64,000 nucleotides of DNA, from assembly GCF_004681965.1 (NCBI RefSeq), contig NZ_SMLL01000004.1:1-64000 (forward strand), written 5' to 3'. Positions within the stretch are counted from its first letter, which is position 1; every line of letters starts with the position of its first letter. The notes beneath the pieces are model-generated. The model saw only the letters and a program-made list of their open reading frames with translations. It was not told where the DNA came from and ran no database searches. This DNA comes from Ramlibacter rhizophilus (GTDB taxonomy: Bacteria; Pseudomonadota; Gammaproteobacteria; Burkholderiales; Burkholderiaceae_C). This document shows positions 8,887-17,591 of the stretch, one piece after another. Position numbers and translations under genes: made by a program.

Positions 8887-9792
8887 ATGCTCACCTTCCA
8901 GCAAATCATCCTGAAGCTGCAGTCCTACTGGGACGCGCAGGGTTGCGCACTGCTTCAGCCCTACGACATGGAGGTCGGCGCCGGCACCTCGCACACCGCC
9001 ACCTTCCTGCGTGCGCTCGGTCCCGAGCCCTGGAAGGCCGCCTATGTCCAGCCGAGCCGCCGTCCCAAGGACGGCCGCTATGGCGAGAACCCCAACCGGC
9101 TGCAGCACTACTACCAGTACCAGGTGGTGCTCAAGCCCGCGCCGGCCAACATCCTGCAGCTCTATCTGGGCTCGCTGGAGGCCTTGGGCTTCGATCTGAA
9201 GAAGAACGACATCCGCTTCGTCGAGGACGACTGGGAGAACCCCACGCTCGGCGCCTGGGGTCTGGGCTGGGAGGTCTGGCTCAACGGCATGGAGGTGACG
9301 CAGTTCACCTATTTCCAGCAGGTCGGCGGCATCGACTGCAAGCCCATCACCGGCGAGATCACCTACGGGCTGGAGCGCCTGGCCATGTACCTGCAGGGCG
9401 TGGACAACGTCTACAAGCTGCGCTGGACCCAGGACCTGAGCTACGGTGACGTGTACCTGCAGAACGAGAAGGAACAGTCGGCCTACAACTTCGAGCACAG
9501 CGACGCCGACTTCCTCTTCACCGCTTTCGCCGCGCACGAGAAGCAGGCCCGCCACCTCATGGAGCAGCAGCTCGCGCTGCCCGCCTACGAGCAGGTGCTC
9601 AAGGCCGCCCACAGCTTCAACCTGCTCGATGCGCGCGGTGCCATCAGCGTCACCGAGCGGGCCGCCTACATCGGCCGCATTCGCGCGCTCGCCCGCAGCG
9701 TCGCCCAGAGTTACTACGACAGCCGCGAGCGGCTGGGCTTCCCGATGGCGCCGCCCGAATGGGTCGCGCAGATGAACCGGAAAGCCGCCTGA
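8887..9792 (+). CDS. glyQ: glycine--tRNA ligase alpha subunit
   Basis: GlyQ is the catalytic class II subunit of the alpha2beta2 glycyl-tRNA synthetase. At 301 residues it has the usual length, beginning with the characteristic [19 protein letters not shown] and containing the class II motif 2 and 3 regions ([37 protein letters not shown]). It is followed 4 bp later by glyS. The ATG lies 6 nt after a TAAAAT -10 element and lacks a ribosome site, suggesting leaderless initiation. Confidence 0.98.
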   Translation: MLTFQQIILKLQSYWDAQGCALLQPYDMEVGAGTSHTATFLRALGPEPWKAAYVQPSRRPKDGRYGENPNRLQHYYQYQVVLKPAPANILQLYLGSLEALGFDLKKNDIRFVEDDWENPTLGAWGLGWEVWLNGMEVTQFTYFQQVGGIDCKPITGEITYGLERLAMYLQGVDNVYKLRWTQDLSYGDVYLQNEKEQSAYNFEHSDADFLFTAFAAHEKQARHLMEQQLALPAYEQVLKAAHSFNLLDARGAISVTERAAYIGRIRALARSVAQSYYDSRERLGFPMAPPEWVAQMNRKAA

Positions 9793-9796
9793 CATC

Positions 9797-11908
9797 ATGA
9801 AGACTCACGACAACCTGCTCGTCGAACTCCTGGTCGAAGAGCTTCCCCCCAAAGCGCTCAGGAAGCTGGGCCACGCCTTCGCCGAGGGGCTGGCCGAGCA
9901 GCTGCGCGCGCAGGGCCTGGCCAGCGAGGCCACGGTGGTCACCGCCTATGCCTCGCCCCGCCGGCTGGCCGCGCACCTCACGGCCATCGCGCCGCGGGCG
10001 CCCGAGCGCACGCTGGCCCAGAAGCTCATGCCGGTGAGCGTCGGCCTGGATGCCCAGGGCCGCCCCAGTCCCGCACTGCTCAAGAAGCTGCAGTCGCTCG
10101 GCCTGGCCGAATCGGCGGCCGGGGAGCTGCGGCGCGCCGCCGACGGCAAGACCGAAGCCCTGTTCCACGACAGCCGGCTGCGTGGCGCCACCCTCGCCGA
10201 GGGCCTCCAGAAAGCCCTGTCCGAGGCGCTCGCCGGCCTGCCCATTCCCAAGGTCATGACCTACCAGCTGGCGGACGGCTGGACCGACGTGAAGTTCGTG
10301 CGGCCGGCGCATGGGCTGGTGGCACTTTACGGCGCCGAGGTCGTGCCGGTACGGGCGCTGGGCCTGGCTGCCGGCGACACCACCCAGGGCCATCGTTTCG
10401 AGGCCGCAAGCGATGTCGTGCGCATTTCACATGCCGACGCCTATGCGGACACGCTGGCGCGCGAGGGCGCGGTCATCGCGAGCTTCGAGGCGCGTCGCGC
10501 AGAGATCGTGCGCCAGCTCGCGGCGGCGGCCGAGCGCGTGGGCGGCGGCGTGCGTCCCATCGAGGACGAGGCCCTGCTGGACGAGGTGACCGCGCTGGTG
10601 GAGCGCCCCAATGTGCTGCTGTGCGAATTCGAGCCGCAGTTCCTGCAGGTGCCGCAGGAGTGCCTCATCCTCACGATGAAGGCCAACCAGAAGTACTTCC
10701 CGCTGGTCGATGGCGAGGGGCGCCTCACGCACCGCTTCCTGGTGGTGAGCAACATCCGGCCGGAGGACCCCTCCGCGGTCGTCGGCGGCAACGAGCGGGT
10801 CGTGCGCCCGCGCCTGGCCGATGCCAAGTTCTTCTTCGACCAGGACCGCAAGAAGCCGCTGTCCACGCGGGTCGACGGCCTGGCGCGCGTGGTCTATCAC
10901 AACAAGCTCGGCACCCAGGGCGAGCGCACCCAGCGCGTGCGCCAGCTCGCGCAGGCCATCGGCGCGCAGCTGGGCAACGACCACCTGGCCTGGCAAGCCG
11001 ACCAGGCGGCCAGCCTCGCCAAGGCGGACCTGCTCACCGACATGGTGGGCGAGTTTCCCGAGCTGCAAGGCACCATGGGGCGTTACTACGCGCTCGCCGA
11101 CGGCCTGGACGCCGAGATCGCCGACGCCATCGAGGACCACTACAAGCCCCGCTTCGCCGGCGACAGCCTGCCGCGCGGGCAAGCGGGCCTGGTGCTGGCG
11201 CTGGCGGACAAGCTCGAGACCCTGGCGGGCCTGTTCGGCATCGGCCAGCTGCCCTCCGGCGACAAGGATCCCTTCGCCCTGCGTCGGCACGCCCTGGGCG
11301 TGGTGCGCATGCTGATGGAACGTGACCCGCCCCTGTCGCCGACGGCGCTCGTCGCCGAGGCGGTGGGCCTGTTCCCGCAGGCCGCGCCGGACACGGCCAC
11401 GCTGCTGTCGGAGTTCATCTACGAGCGCCTCGCGGGCCTGTTGCGCGAGCAAGGCTATTCCGCGCAGGAGGTCGAGGCCGTGCTCACGCTCAAGCCGCAG
11501 CGCCTGGGCGAGGTGGCCCGGCGCCTGGCGGCGGTGCGCGCCTTCGCCAGCCTGCCCGAGGCGCCTGCGCTGGCCGCGGCCAACAAGCGCATCGCCAACA
11601 TCCTGCGCAAGTCGCAGGAACCCGTCAGCGCCCAGGTCGATGCCGACCTGCTGCAGGAGCCGGCCGAGCGTGCGCTGCATGCGGCCACGCGCGAGCGCGC
11701 CGCAGCCGCTGGCGCCCAGTTCGAGCAGGGCGACTACACCGGCTCCCTGCAGACCCTCGCGGCCCTGCGCGAGCCGGTGGACGCCTTCTTCGACCATGTC
11801 ATGGTCAACGCCGAAGACCCGGCCCTGCGCCGCAACCGGCATGGCCTTCTGGCCGTCCTGCACCAGTCCATGAACCGCGTCGCGGACCTGTCGCGGCTGG
11901 CTGCCTGA
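9797..11908 (+). CDS. glyS: glycine--tRNA ligase beta subunit
   Basis: GlyS is the tRNA-binding subunit partnered with GlyQ. The 703-residue product has the family start (LLVELLVEELPPKALRKL), the HD-like central region (MVGEFPELQGTMGRYYAL) and the C-terminal anticodon-binding (DALR-like) domain with KRIANIL near residue 605. It lies 4 bp after glyQ, so the two are translated together. Full length and intact. Confidence 0.98.
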   Translation: MKTHDNLLVELLVEELPPKALRKLGHAFAEGLAEQLRAQGLASEATVVTAYASPRRLAAHLTAIAPRAPERTLAQKLMPVSVGLDAQGRPSPALLKKLQSLGLAESAAGELRRAADGKTEALFHDSRLRGATLAEGLQKALSEALAGLPIPKVMTYQLADGWTDVKFVRPAHGLVALYGAEVVPVRALGLAAGDTTQGHRFEAASDVVRISHADAYADTLAREGAVIASFEARRAEIVRQLAAAAERVGGGVRPIEDEALLDEVTALVERPNVLLCEFEPQFLQVPQECLILTMKANQKYFPLVDGEGRLTHRFLVVSNIRPEDPSAVVGGNERVVRPRLADAKFFFDQDRKKPLSTRVDGLARVVYHNKLGTQGERTQRVRQLAQAIGAQLGNDHLAWQADQAASLAKADLLTDMVGEFPELQGTMGRYYALADGLDAEIADAIEDHYKPRFAGDSLPRGQAGLVLALADKLETLAGLFGIGQLPSGDKDPFALRRHALGVVRMLMERDPPLSPTALVAEAVGLFPQAAPDTATLLSEFIYERLAGLLREQGYSAQEVEAVLTLKPQRLGEVARRLAAVRAFASLPEAPALAAANKRIANILRKSQEPVSAQVDADLLQEPAERALHAATRERAAAAGAQFEQGDYTGSLQTLAALREPVDAFFDHVMVNAEDPALRRNRHGLLAVLHQSMNRVADLSRLAA

Positions 11909-11920
11909 CGAGCATGCGCC

Positions 11921-11926
11921 GATAAT
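11921..11926 (+). promoter_or_regulatory. -10 hexamer upstream of a small leaderless ORF
   Basis: GATAAT, 5 of 6 matches to the sigma-70 -10 consensus, sits in the glyS-gmhB gap exactly 6 nt before an ATG at 11933. The spacing equals that at glyQ and ghrA. It would give gmhB its own promoter within the run. Confidence 0.5.
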
Positions 11927-11932
11927 CCGCGC

Positions 11933-12013
11933 ATGCACAGCCTGCCGCAGATCGCCGCGTTTTCGGGACCCCGCGTCACCGGCTGGCGCGCCGGAGAGGC
12001 GGGGCGCCCATGA
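11933..12013 (+). CDS. 26-residue ORF coupled to gmhB (putative leader peptide)
   Basis: An ATG placed 6 nt after a GATAAT element opens 26 codons (MHSLPQIAAFSG...) that end in a TGA overlapping the gmhB ATG by the ATGA pattern. The position suggests a leaderless mRNA whose first cistron is this short ORF, with gmhB reached by translational coupling. I recognise no homologue and no attenuator hairpin. It may be only a device for delivering ribosomes to gmhB, or chance; coding is unproven. Confidence 0.35.
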   Translation: MHSLPQIAAFSGPRVTGWRAGEAGRP

Positions 12014-12570
12014 AGCTGGTGATCCTCGATCGCGACGGCACCATCAACGAGGACAGCGACGAGTTCATCAAGTCGCCCGAGGAGTGGCGGCCGCTGCCCG
12101 GCGCGCTCGAAGCCATTGCCCGCCTCAACCACGCCGGCTGGCGCGTGGCCGTCGCTTCCAACCAGTCGGGGCTGGGCCGCGGCCTGTTCGACCTGAACGC
12201 GCTCAACGCCATGCACGCCAAGATGAACAAGCTGCTGGCCGCGCATGGCGGCCGCATCGACGCCATCTTCTTCTGCCCGCACACGCCCGAGGACCACTGC
12301 AGCTGCCGCAAGCCCCTGCCCGGCCTGCTGGAGCAGATCGGCGAGCGCTTCGGCATCGAGCTCAAGGGCACGCCGCTGGTCGGCGACACCCTGCGCGACC
12401 TGCAGGCCGGTGTGGCGGCCGGATGCGAACCGCACCTCGTCCTCACCGGCCAGGGCGCGGCCTTTCGCGACCGGCCGCTTCCCGACACCTTTCCCGCAGG
12501 CACGCGCACGCATGCGGACCTCGCGGCCTTCGCCGAGCACCTGATCGCCCGCTCGGGCGAGTCCCGCTGA
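12010..12570 (+). CDS. gmhB: D-glycero-beta-D-manno-heptose 1,7-bisphosphate 7-phosphatase
   Basis: GmhB removes the 7-phosphate from heptose bisphosphate in ADP-heptose synthesis for the LPS inner core. The 186-residue HAD enzyme shows the nucleophile motif ILDRDGT (D7, D9), motif II (ASNQSGLGRG) and motif III/IV (CRKPLPG; VGDTLRDLQAG). The zinc site C-P-H...H-C-S-C (FFCPHTPEDHCSCRKP) that marks the GmhB/histidinol-phosphatase branch is intact. It overlaps the 26-codon ORF by 4 bp and precedes plsC. The context between glyS and plsC is an envelope-biogenesis run. Confidence 0.94.
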   Translation: MKLVILDRDGTINEDSDEFIKSPEEWRPLPGALEAIARLNHAGWRVAVASNQSGLGRGLFDLNALNAMHAKMNKLLAAHGGRIDAIFFCPHTPEDHCSCRKPLPGLLEQIGERFGIELKGTPLVGDTLRDLQAGVAAGCEPHLVLTGQGAAFRDRPLPDTFPAGTRTHADLAAFAEHLIARSGESR

Positions 12571-12589
12571 TTTCCTTCTTCGTTTTCCG

Positions 12590-13366
12590 ATGCTGAATTT
12601 CCTGCGTTCCGTTCTGCATGCCCTGTGGATGCTGGTCACGGTGATCCCCTGGGCCCTGATCATGCTGGTCGCCTCGCTGCGCGTGCGCGGCATTCCGCTG
12701 TACTGGATGGCCGCGCGCTGGCTGGGCTGGGCCATCGACGGCGCGCGCGTGCTCCTCGGGATCCAGGTGCGCGTCACGGGCATGGCCCACCTGCCCCAGG
12801 GCGAGACCAGCCCGGCCATCCTGCTGGTCAAGCACCAGTCCACCTTCGAGACCTTCCTCATGCCCACGCTCATGCCGCACCCGCTGGCCTACGTGTTCAA
12901 GAAGGAGCTGCTCCAGGTTCCCTTCTTCGGCTGGGCCATGGGCCGCCTGGACATGATCCACATCGACCGTGGCCAGCGCACGAAGGCCTTCGGCAAGGTG
13001 GTCGCGCAAGGCAAGCGCCTGCTGGCCCAGGGCATCTGGATCATCATGTTCCCGGAAGGCACGCGGATTCCGCGCGGCCAGGCCGGCGTCTACAAGAGCG
13101 GCGGCACGCGGCTGGCGGTCGCCACCGGCGCGCCGGTGATCCCGGTGGCGGTCACCTCCGCCCGGTGCTGGCCCCGCAAGGCCTTCATCAAGCGACCCGG
13201 CGTGGTCGATGTCTCCATCGGCCCGCTCATGCCCAGCGAAGGCCGCGATCCGGAAGAACTCATGCGCGAGGTCGAGGCCTGGATCGAGGCCGAGATGCGC
13301 CGCCTGGACCCCGAGGCCTACGTCAGGACCGAGCGCGATGCACCGGCTGCTGCAGCTCACTCTTGA
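12590..13366 (+). CDS. plsC: 1-acyl-sn-glycerol-3-phosphate acyltransferase
   Basis: PlsC acylates lysophosphatidic acid to phosphatidic acid at the inner membrane. The 258-residue product has an N-terminal hydrophobic anchor (residues ~10-32), the acyltransferase block I as HQSTFE at H82-E87 and block III FPEGTR at 154-159. Block I is HX4E rather than the textbook HX4D; I recall the Glu form in related Burkholderiales enzymes, and with the rest intact I regard it as active. It starts 19 bp after gmhB and overlaps the downstream peptidase gene by 29 bp. Confidence 0.93.
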   Translation: MLNFLRSVLHALWMLVTVIPWALIMLVASLRVRGIPLYWMAARWLGWAIDGARVLLGIQVRVTGMAHLPQGETSPAILLVKHQSTFETFLMPTLMPHPLAYVFKKELLQVPFFGWAMGRLDMIHIDRGQRTKAFGKVVAQGKRLLAQGIWIIMFPEGTRIPRGQAGVYKSGGTRLAVATGAPVIPVAVTSARCWPRKAFIKRPGVVDVSIGPLMPSEGRDPEELMREVEAWIEAEMRRLDPEAYVRTERDAPAAAAHS

Positions 13367-14240
13367 CCTGTTCGATCCGTCGCCGGCTCCCGAGCCGGTG
13401 GCGGTCCCACCCCCACCTCCACCCCAGGTCGCGGCTCCGCCCGCCGAGCCGCTGGACCAGGTGCTGGAGCCGGTGCGCTTCCTGCACCCGCGAGCCAACC
13501 GCCAGGCGGTGCTGGAGGGCGTGCGCGTCGCCTACGAACTGCGCCGCGCGCGGCGGCGCCACATCGGTTTCACCGTCGGTGCCGAAGGCCTGGTGGTGAG
13601 CGCGCCCAAATGGGTGCCGCTGTACGAGATCGAGGCCGCGCTCCAGAAGAAGGCGGCCTGGATCGTGCGCAAGCTCGGTGAGCTGCGCGATCGCAGCCAG
13701 CGCAGCGAGGCCGCGCGCATCGAATGGAAGGACGGCGCCACCGTCTCCTTCCTGGGCGAGCCGGTGATCGTGGTGCTGGACCCGCGCCATGCCTTCGACG
13801 GCGTCGGCGCGGTGCTGCGCACGGACGAGCAGACCCTGCCGGGGCTCGTCCGCCGCACGCTGCACGTCGGGCTGCCGCAGCACGCCAGCGCCGACCAGGT
13901 GCGCGACGCGGTGCAGGCCTGGCTCATGCGGCAGGCCACGCGCATCTTCACCCTCCGGCTGGACCATTACGCCGCCCGGCTCGGTGTGCGCTGGAGCAAG
14001 CTCAGCCTGAGCAATGCAGGCACCCGCTGGGGAACGGCCCGCAGCGACGGCTCCATCCGGCTGCACTGGCGGCTGGTGCAGTTCCGCCTGGCCGTGATCG
14101 ACTACGTGGTCGCGCACGAGCTCAGCCACTTGCGCGTCATGGACCACAGCCCCCGCTTCTGGGACACCGTGGGCACCTTGGTCCCCGAGTACGCGCAGCT
14201 GCGCGCCGAGCTCAAGTCGGAACCGCTGCCGCCCTGGTGA
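13338..14240 (+). CDS. M48-type zinc metallopeptidase (YgjP-like, DUF45)
   Basis: This 300-residue protein carries a YgjP/DUF45 metal-dependent hydrolase domain in its C-terminal two-thirds. The zinc motif HELSH is at residues 260-264 with a further histidine at 270 (MDHSPRFW), and the upstream signature SNAGTRWGTARSDGSIRLHWRL is typical. The first ~50 residues are proline-rich (PPPPPP) and probably disordered. I chose the ATG at 13338, which overlaps plsC by 29 bp. No signal peptide is seen; the substrate is unknown. Confidence 0.85.
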   Translation: MHRLLQLTLDLFDPSPAPEPVAVPPPPPPQVAAPPAEPLDQVLEPVRFLHPRANRQAVLEGVRVAYELRRARRRHIGFTVGAEGLVVSAPKWVPLYEIEAALQKKAAWIVRKLGELRDRSQRSEAARIEWKDGATVSFLGEPVIVVLDPRHAFDGVGAVLRTDEQTLPGLVRRTLHVGLPQHASADQVRDAVQAWLMRQATRIFTLRLDHYAARLGVRWSKLSLSNAGTRWGTARSDGSIRLHWRLVQFRLAVIDYVVAHELSHLRVMDHSPRFWDTVGTLVPEYAQLRAELKSEPLPPW

Positions 14241-14255
14241 GGGGCGGGGCAGGCC

Positions 14256-15311
14256 TCAGCGCACCCCGAAGCGCCACACCCCGTCGGCGTCGGCTTCGCG
14301 GCGCAACTGGCCGCTTCGCCACAAGGCATGCAGGTGGGCGATGGCTTCGCCCATGGCGAAGGTGGTCTGGTGCAGGTCCAGCGGTCGCTTGAACAGAACC
14401 GGCAGCATCTCGGCCGCGCTGCGCGGCGCGGCCCGGCAGGCCTCCAGCACCTCGGCCAGGCGCTCGCGATGGTGGTCCTGCAACTGCTCGATGCGCCGGT
14501 GCAGCCCGATGAAGGGCTTGCCATGCGACGGCAGCACCAGCGTGTCGGCCGGCAGCTCGCGCATGCGCTCGATTGAAGCCAGGAAGGCACTCAGCGGGTC
14601 GGACTCGGGCTCCAGGTCCTGCACGCTGATGTTGGTGGAGATGCGCGGCAGCATCATGTCGCCGGAAATCAGCACGCCCAGCGGCTCGCAGTAGAGGGAC
14701 ATGTGCTCGGGCGCATGCCCGTAGCCCGCGATGCAGCGCCACGGCCGGCCGTCGATGTCCAGCACACGGTCCTCGCGCAGGCGCTCGAACTCGCGCGGAA
14801 CGCTGGGCACCATGCTCGCGTAATAGTTGGAGCGCGCCCGCACCTTGTCCACCGCCGCGGGGTCGGTGAGGCCGTGCGAGGAGAAGAAGCGGGCCGCCGC
14901 CTCCCCGCCGAAGCCCGTGGTGCTGGCCGAGGCAACGCGCGCCGCGAAGTAGTCGGTGGCGCTGATCCAGAGGCGGCAGTTCCAGCGCTCGCACAGCCAG
15001 GACGCCAGGCCGATGTGGTCCGGGTGCATGTGCGTGACGATCACGCGCAGCACGGGCAGGCCCTGCAGCTCGCTGGCGAACACCTGCTCCCACTGCGCCT
15101 TGGCCTCGTCCTTCGCGATGCAGCAGTCCACCACCGTCCAGCCTTCGCGGCCTTCGTGCCGGTCGCGCAGCAGCCAGAGATTGATGTGGTCCAGCGCGAA
15201 GGGCAGCGCCATGCGCACCCAGCGCACGCCCGGCGCCACCTCCATGGTCGTTCCGGTGGCGGGCAGGGCGTCGCCCAGGGGGTAGGTGAGTTGCTGTTCG
15301 AGGGCGTTCAT
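14256..15311 (-). CDS. MBL-fold metallo-hydrolase, LiuR-linked
   Basis: The 351-residue product is a metallo-beta-lactamase-fold hydrolase with the metal motif THMHPDH (H94, H96, D98, H99), a third-ligand histidine in GYGHAPEHMS, an aspartate in ISGDMML and a late LPSHGKPF histidine. A ~90-residue helical C-terminal extension (AMGEAIAHLHALW...) matches the class annotated as MBL-fold hydrolases of acyl-CoA loci. It is divergent from liuR, with an ACGT-rich palindrome 28 bp upstream of its ATG, so I expect LiuR control. A thioester or lactone hydrolase role in branched-chain degradation is inference. Confidence 0.85.
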   Translation of the reverse strand: MNALEQQLTYPLGDALPATGTTMEVAPGVRWVRMALPFALDHINLWLLRDRHEGREGWTVVDCCIAKDEAKAQWEQVFASELQGLPVLRVIVTHMHPDHIGLASWLCERWNCRLWISATDYFAARVASASTTGFGGEAAARFFSSHGLTDPAAVDKVRARSNYYASMVPSVPREFERLREDRVLDIDGRPWRCIAGYGHAPEHMSLYCEPLGVLISGDMMLPRISTNISVQDLEPESDPLSAFLASIERMRELPADTLVLPSHGKPFIGLHRRIEQLQDHHRERLAEVLEACRAAPRSAAEMLPVLFKRPLDLHQTTFAMGEAIAHLHALWRSGQLRREADADGVWRFGVR

Positions 15312-15338
15312 GGAAGGGGGCAGGGTCGGCGTCGCTGA

Positions 15339-15360
15339 TTGACGTTGACGTAAACGTCAG
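15339..15360. promoter_or_regulatory. putative LiuR operator 1 (MBL hydrolase/liuR divergent promoter)
   Basis: A near-perfect palindrome TTGACGTAAACGTCAG (15345-15360, arms 6 of 7 bp around a 2-bp centre) is preceded by an extra half-site TTGACG (15339-15344). It lies between the divergent hydrolase and liuR. The same unit recurs in inverted orientation after liuR with only one difference over 22 positions. MerR-family LiuR proteins are known to bind ACGT-containing palindromes, so this is a strong operator candidate. Confidence 0.72.
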
Positions 15361-15413
15361 ATGTAATCGCGATTCTAGGCGCCACCCCTCGCGCCCGATG
15401 TCCCCGGCAGCAC

Positions 15414-15857
15414 ATGCCCCCACCTTCGATGGCCACACCCGTCACCTACACCATCCGCGACCTGGCGAAGGAGTTCGACCTCACCACGCGGGCCATGCGC
15501 TTCTACGAGGACATGGGCCTGCTGCAGCCGCAGCGCACCGGCCCGGGCGGGCGCAACCGGCTCTACAGCGCGCGCGACCGCACGCGCCTGAAGCTCACCC
15601 TGCGCGCCAAGCGGCTGGGCCTGTCCTTGTCCGAAGCCCGCGAGCTCATCGACATGTACGACAGCCCGCGGGACACCGGGCCGCAGCTGCGCAAGTTCCT
15701 GGCCATCCTGGACCAGCACCGCAAGCAGCTGGAAGAGCAGCTGGCGGACCTGCAGGCCAACCTCGACGAGGTCAAGGCCCACGAGAAGGAGGCCCGGGCC
15801 CTGCTTGCCCGCACCGACAAGGCCGCGCCCCGGCGCAAGGTCAACGGCCATAATTGA
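15414..15857 (+). CDS. liuR: MerR-family transcriptional regulator (LiuR-like)
   Basis: LiuR regulates leucine/isovalerate catabolism in proteobacteria. The 147-residue product has the MerR winged HTH at residues ~10-80 (YTIRDLAKEFDLTTRAMRFYEDMGLL; RTGPGGRNRLYSARD) and a long coiled-coil helix (~88-130) for dimerisation; the charged C-terminus lacks metal-binding cysteines. It stands next to isovaleryl-CoA dehydrogenase, the standard liuR-liuA order. Palindromic candidate operators lie both upstream (15339) and at its own stop codon, whose TGA is part of the second palindrome. Starts at 15414 and 15429 (MATPVTY) are both possible. Confidence 0.88.
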   Translation: MPPPSMATPVTYTIRDLAKEFDLTTRAMRFYEDMGLLQPQRTGPGGRNRLYSARDRTRLKLTLRAKRLGLSLSEARELIDMYDSPRDTGPQLRKFLAILDQHRKQLEEQLADLQANLDEVKAHEKEARALLARTDKAAPRRKVNGHN

Positions 15858-15875
15858 CGTTTACGTCAACGTCAA
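15854..15875. promoter_or_regulatory. putative LiuR operator 2 (thioesterase/liuA promoter)
   Basis: TTGACGTTTACGTCAA (15854-15869) is a perfect palindrome with 7-bp arms and a 2-bp centre, followed by a further half-site CGTCAA. It equals the reverse complement of operator 1 except at one base. It overlaps the liuR stop codon and lies 28 bp before the thioesterase ATG, the same distance as operator 1 to the hydrolase ATG on the other side. Confidence 0.75.
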
Positions 15876-15902
15876 CACACTGCAATCCACCACAGGCCCG
15901 CC

Positions 15903-16367
15903 ATGGAACCGCTGCGCTTCGAGCCCAAGGACCCGCACTTCGAAGCGCGCGTGCGCGCCAGCTTTGCCCGGCAGGCGGCCATGGCCACCATCGGCGCGCA
16001 GCTGCACGCCATCGAGCCCGGCCGCGTCACCCTCTTGCTGCCCTATGCGACGGCGCTCACGCAGCAGCACGGATTCATCCACGCCGGCATGCTGGCCACG
16101 GCGCTGGACTCGGCCTGCGGCTACGCCGGCTCCACGCTGATGCCGGCCGAGGCGGGCGTGCTCACCATCGAGTTCAAGATCAACCTGCTCGCGCCCGCGC
16201 AGGGCCTGCGCTTTCGCCTCTGCGGCGAGGTCGTCAAGCCCGGCCGGACCGTCACCGTGACGGAAGGCCGCGCCTGGGCCATCGACGCGCAGGGCGGGGA
16301 GAAGCTGGTTGCGACCATGGGCGCCACGCTCATGGCCGTCACCGGCCGCGACAACATCCTTCACTGA
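15903..16367 (+). CDS. PaaI-family hotdog thioesterase
   Basis: The 154-residue product is a hotdog-fold acyl-CoA thioesterase of the PaaI/YigI type; the signature GFIHAGMLATALDSACGYAG and the second strand block (EFKINLLAPAQGLRFRLCGEVV) are clear. It is the first gene after LiuR operator 2 and lies 24 bp before isovaleryl-CoA dehydrogenase. A role in releasing CoA from dead-end acyl-CoAs in leucine degradation is inferred from position. Confidence 0.88.
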   Translation: MEPLRFEPKDPHFEARVRASFARQAAMATIGAQLHAIEPGRVTLLLPYATALTQQHGFIHAGMLATALDSACGYAGSTLMPAEAGVLTIEFKINLLAPAQGLRFRLCGEVVKPGRTVTVTEGRAWAIDAQGGEKLVATMGATLMAVTGRDNILH

Positions 16368-16391
16368 AACCTTTCCAGGGAGCCTTTGCCC

Positions 16392-17570
16392 ATGAGCCTG
16401 CCCGGCCTGAACTTCCAGCTCGGCGACGACATCGACGCCCTGCGCGACGCCGTTCGCGCCTTCGCCGACCACGAGATCGCGCCCCGCGCGGCGGAGATCG
16501 ATCGCAGCGACCAGTTCCCCATGGACCTGTGGCGCAAGATGGGCGAGCTCGGCGTGCTGGGCGTCACCGTGCCGCAGGAGTTCGGCGGCGCCGACATGGG
16601 CTACCTCGCGCACATGGTGGCCATGGAGGAGATCTCGCGCGCCTCGGCCTCGGTGGGCCTGTCCTACGGCGCGCATTCCAACCTCTGCGTCAACCAGATC
16701 AACCGCAACGGCAGCGAGGCGCAAAAGCGCAAGTACCTGCCGCGCCTCATCTCCGGCGAGCACGTGGGCGCCCTGGCCATGAGCGAACCGGGCGCGGGTT
16801 CGGACGTCATCTCCATGAAGCTCAAGGCCGAGGACAAGGGCGGCTACTACGTCCTCAATGGCAGCAAGATGTGGATCACCAACGGCCCCGACGCCGACAC
16901 CCTGGTGGTCTATGCCAAGACCGAGCCGCAGCTGGGCGCGCGCGGGGTCACCGCCTTCCTGATCGAGAAAGGCATGCGCGGCTTCTCCGTCGCGCAGAAG
17001 CTGGACAAGCTGGGCATGCGTGGCAGCCACACCGGCGAGCTGGTGTTCCAGGACGTGGAGGTGCCCGCCGAGAACGTGCTGGGCGAACTCAACGGCGGCG
17101 CCAAGGTGCTGATGTCGGGCCTGGACTACGAGCGCGCCGTGCTCGCCGCCGGTCCCATCGGCATCATGCAGGCGGTGATGGACAACGTCGTGCCCTACGT
17201 GCACGAGCGCAAGCAGTTCGGCCAGAGCATCGGCGAGTTCCAGCTCATTCAGGGCAAGCTCGCGGACATGTACACCGTGCTGCAGGCCGCGCGGGCCTTC
17301 TGCTACACGGTCGGCAAGAACCTGGACCAGCTGGGCGACGCCCACGTGCGCCAGGTGCGCAAGGACTGCGCCTCGGTCATCCTGTGGTGCGCCGAAAAGG
17401 CCACCTGGATGGCGGGCGAGGGCATCCAGGTCTTCGGCGGCAACGGCTACATCAACGACTATCCCCTGGGGCGCCTGTGGCGCGATGCCAAGCTCTACGA
17501 GATCGGCGCCGGCACCAGCGAGATCCGGCGCATGCTGATCGGACGCGAGCTCTTCTCCGAAACCGCCTGA
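16392..17570 (+). CDS. liuA: isovaleryl-CoA dehydrogenase
   Basis: LiuA oxidises isovaleryl-CoA to 3-methylcrotonyl-CoA, passing electrons to ETF. The 392-residue product has the acyl-CoA dehydrogenase N-terminal, middle and C-terminal domains: the FAD-contact motif [10 protein letters not shown], the WITNGPDAD segment, and the C-terminal [29 protein letters not shown]. The catalytic base sits in the middle helix as E247 ([13 protein letters not shown]), the isovaleryl-CoA-specific position, and the usual C-terminal Glu is replaced by Gly-Ala (IGAGTS), which separates it from other family members. I chose the ATG at 16392 behind AGGGAG rather than the TTG two codons earlier. Confidence 0.96.
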   Translation: MSLPGLNFQLGDDIDALRDAVRAFADHEIAPRAAEIDRSDQFPMDLWRKMGELGVLGVTVPQEFGGADMGYLAHMVAMEEISRASASVGLSYGAHSNLCVNQINRNGSEAQKRKYLPRLISGEHVGALAMSEPGAGSDVISMKLKAEDKGGYYVLNGSKMWITNGPDADTLVVYAKTEPQLGARGVTAFLIEKGMRGFSVAQKLDKLGMRGSHTGELVFQDVEVPAENVLGELNGGAKVLMSGLDYERAVLAAGPIGIMQAVMDNVVPYVHERKQFGQSIGEFQLIQGKLADMYTVLQAARAFCYTVGKNLDQLGDAHVRQVRKDCASVILWCAEKATWMAGEGIQVFGGNGYINDYPLGRLWRDAKLYEIGAGTSEIRRMLIGRELFSETA

Positions 17571-17591
17571 GACGCCGTGACCCCTGCACCC

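Noticed and set aside
13724..14392. Overlapping plus-strand frame of 222 codons
   Set aside because: Out of frame with the YgjP-like peptidase, which carries an intact HELSH motif; the alternative frame has no domain.
15903..15920. Third LiuR site near liuB or liuE
   Set aside because: The TTGACGT/ACGTCAA pattern was not found upstream of 33152 or 40382; only the two sites around liuR fit.
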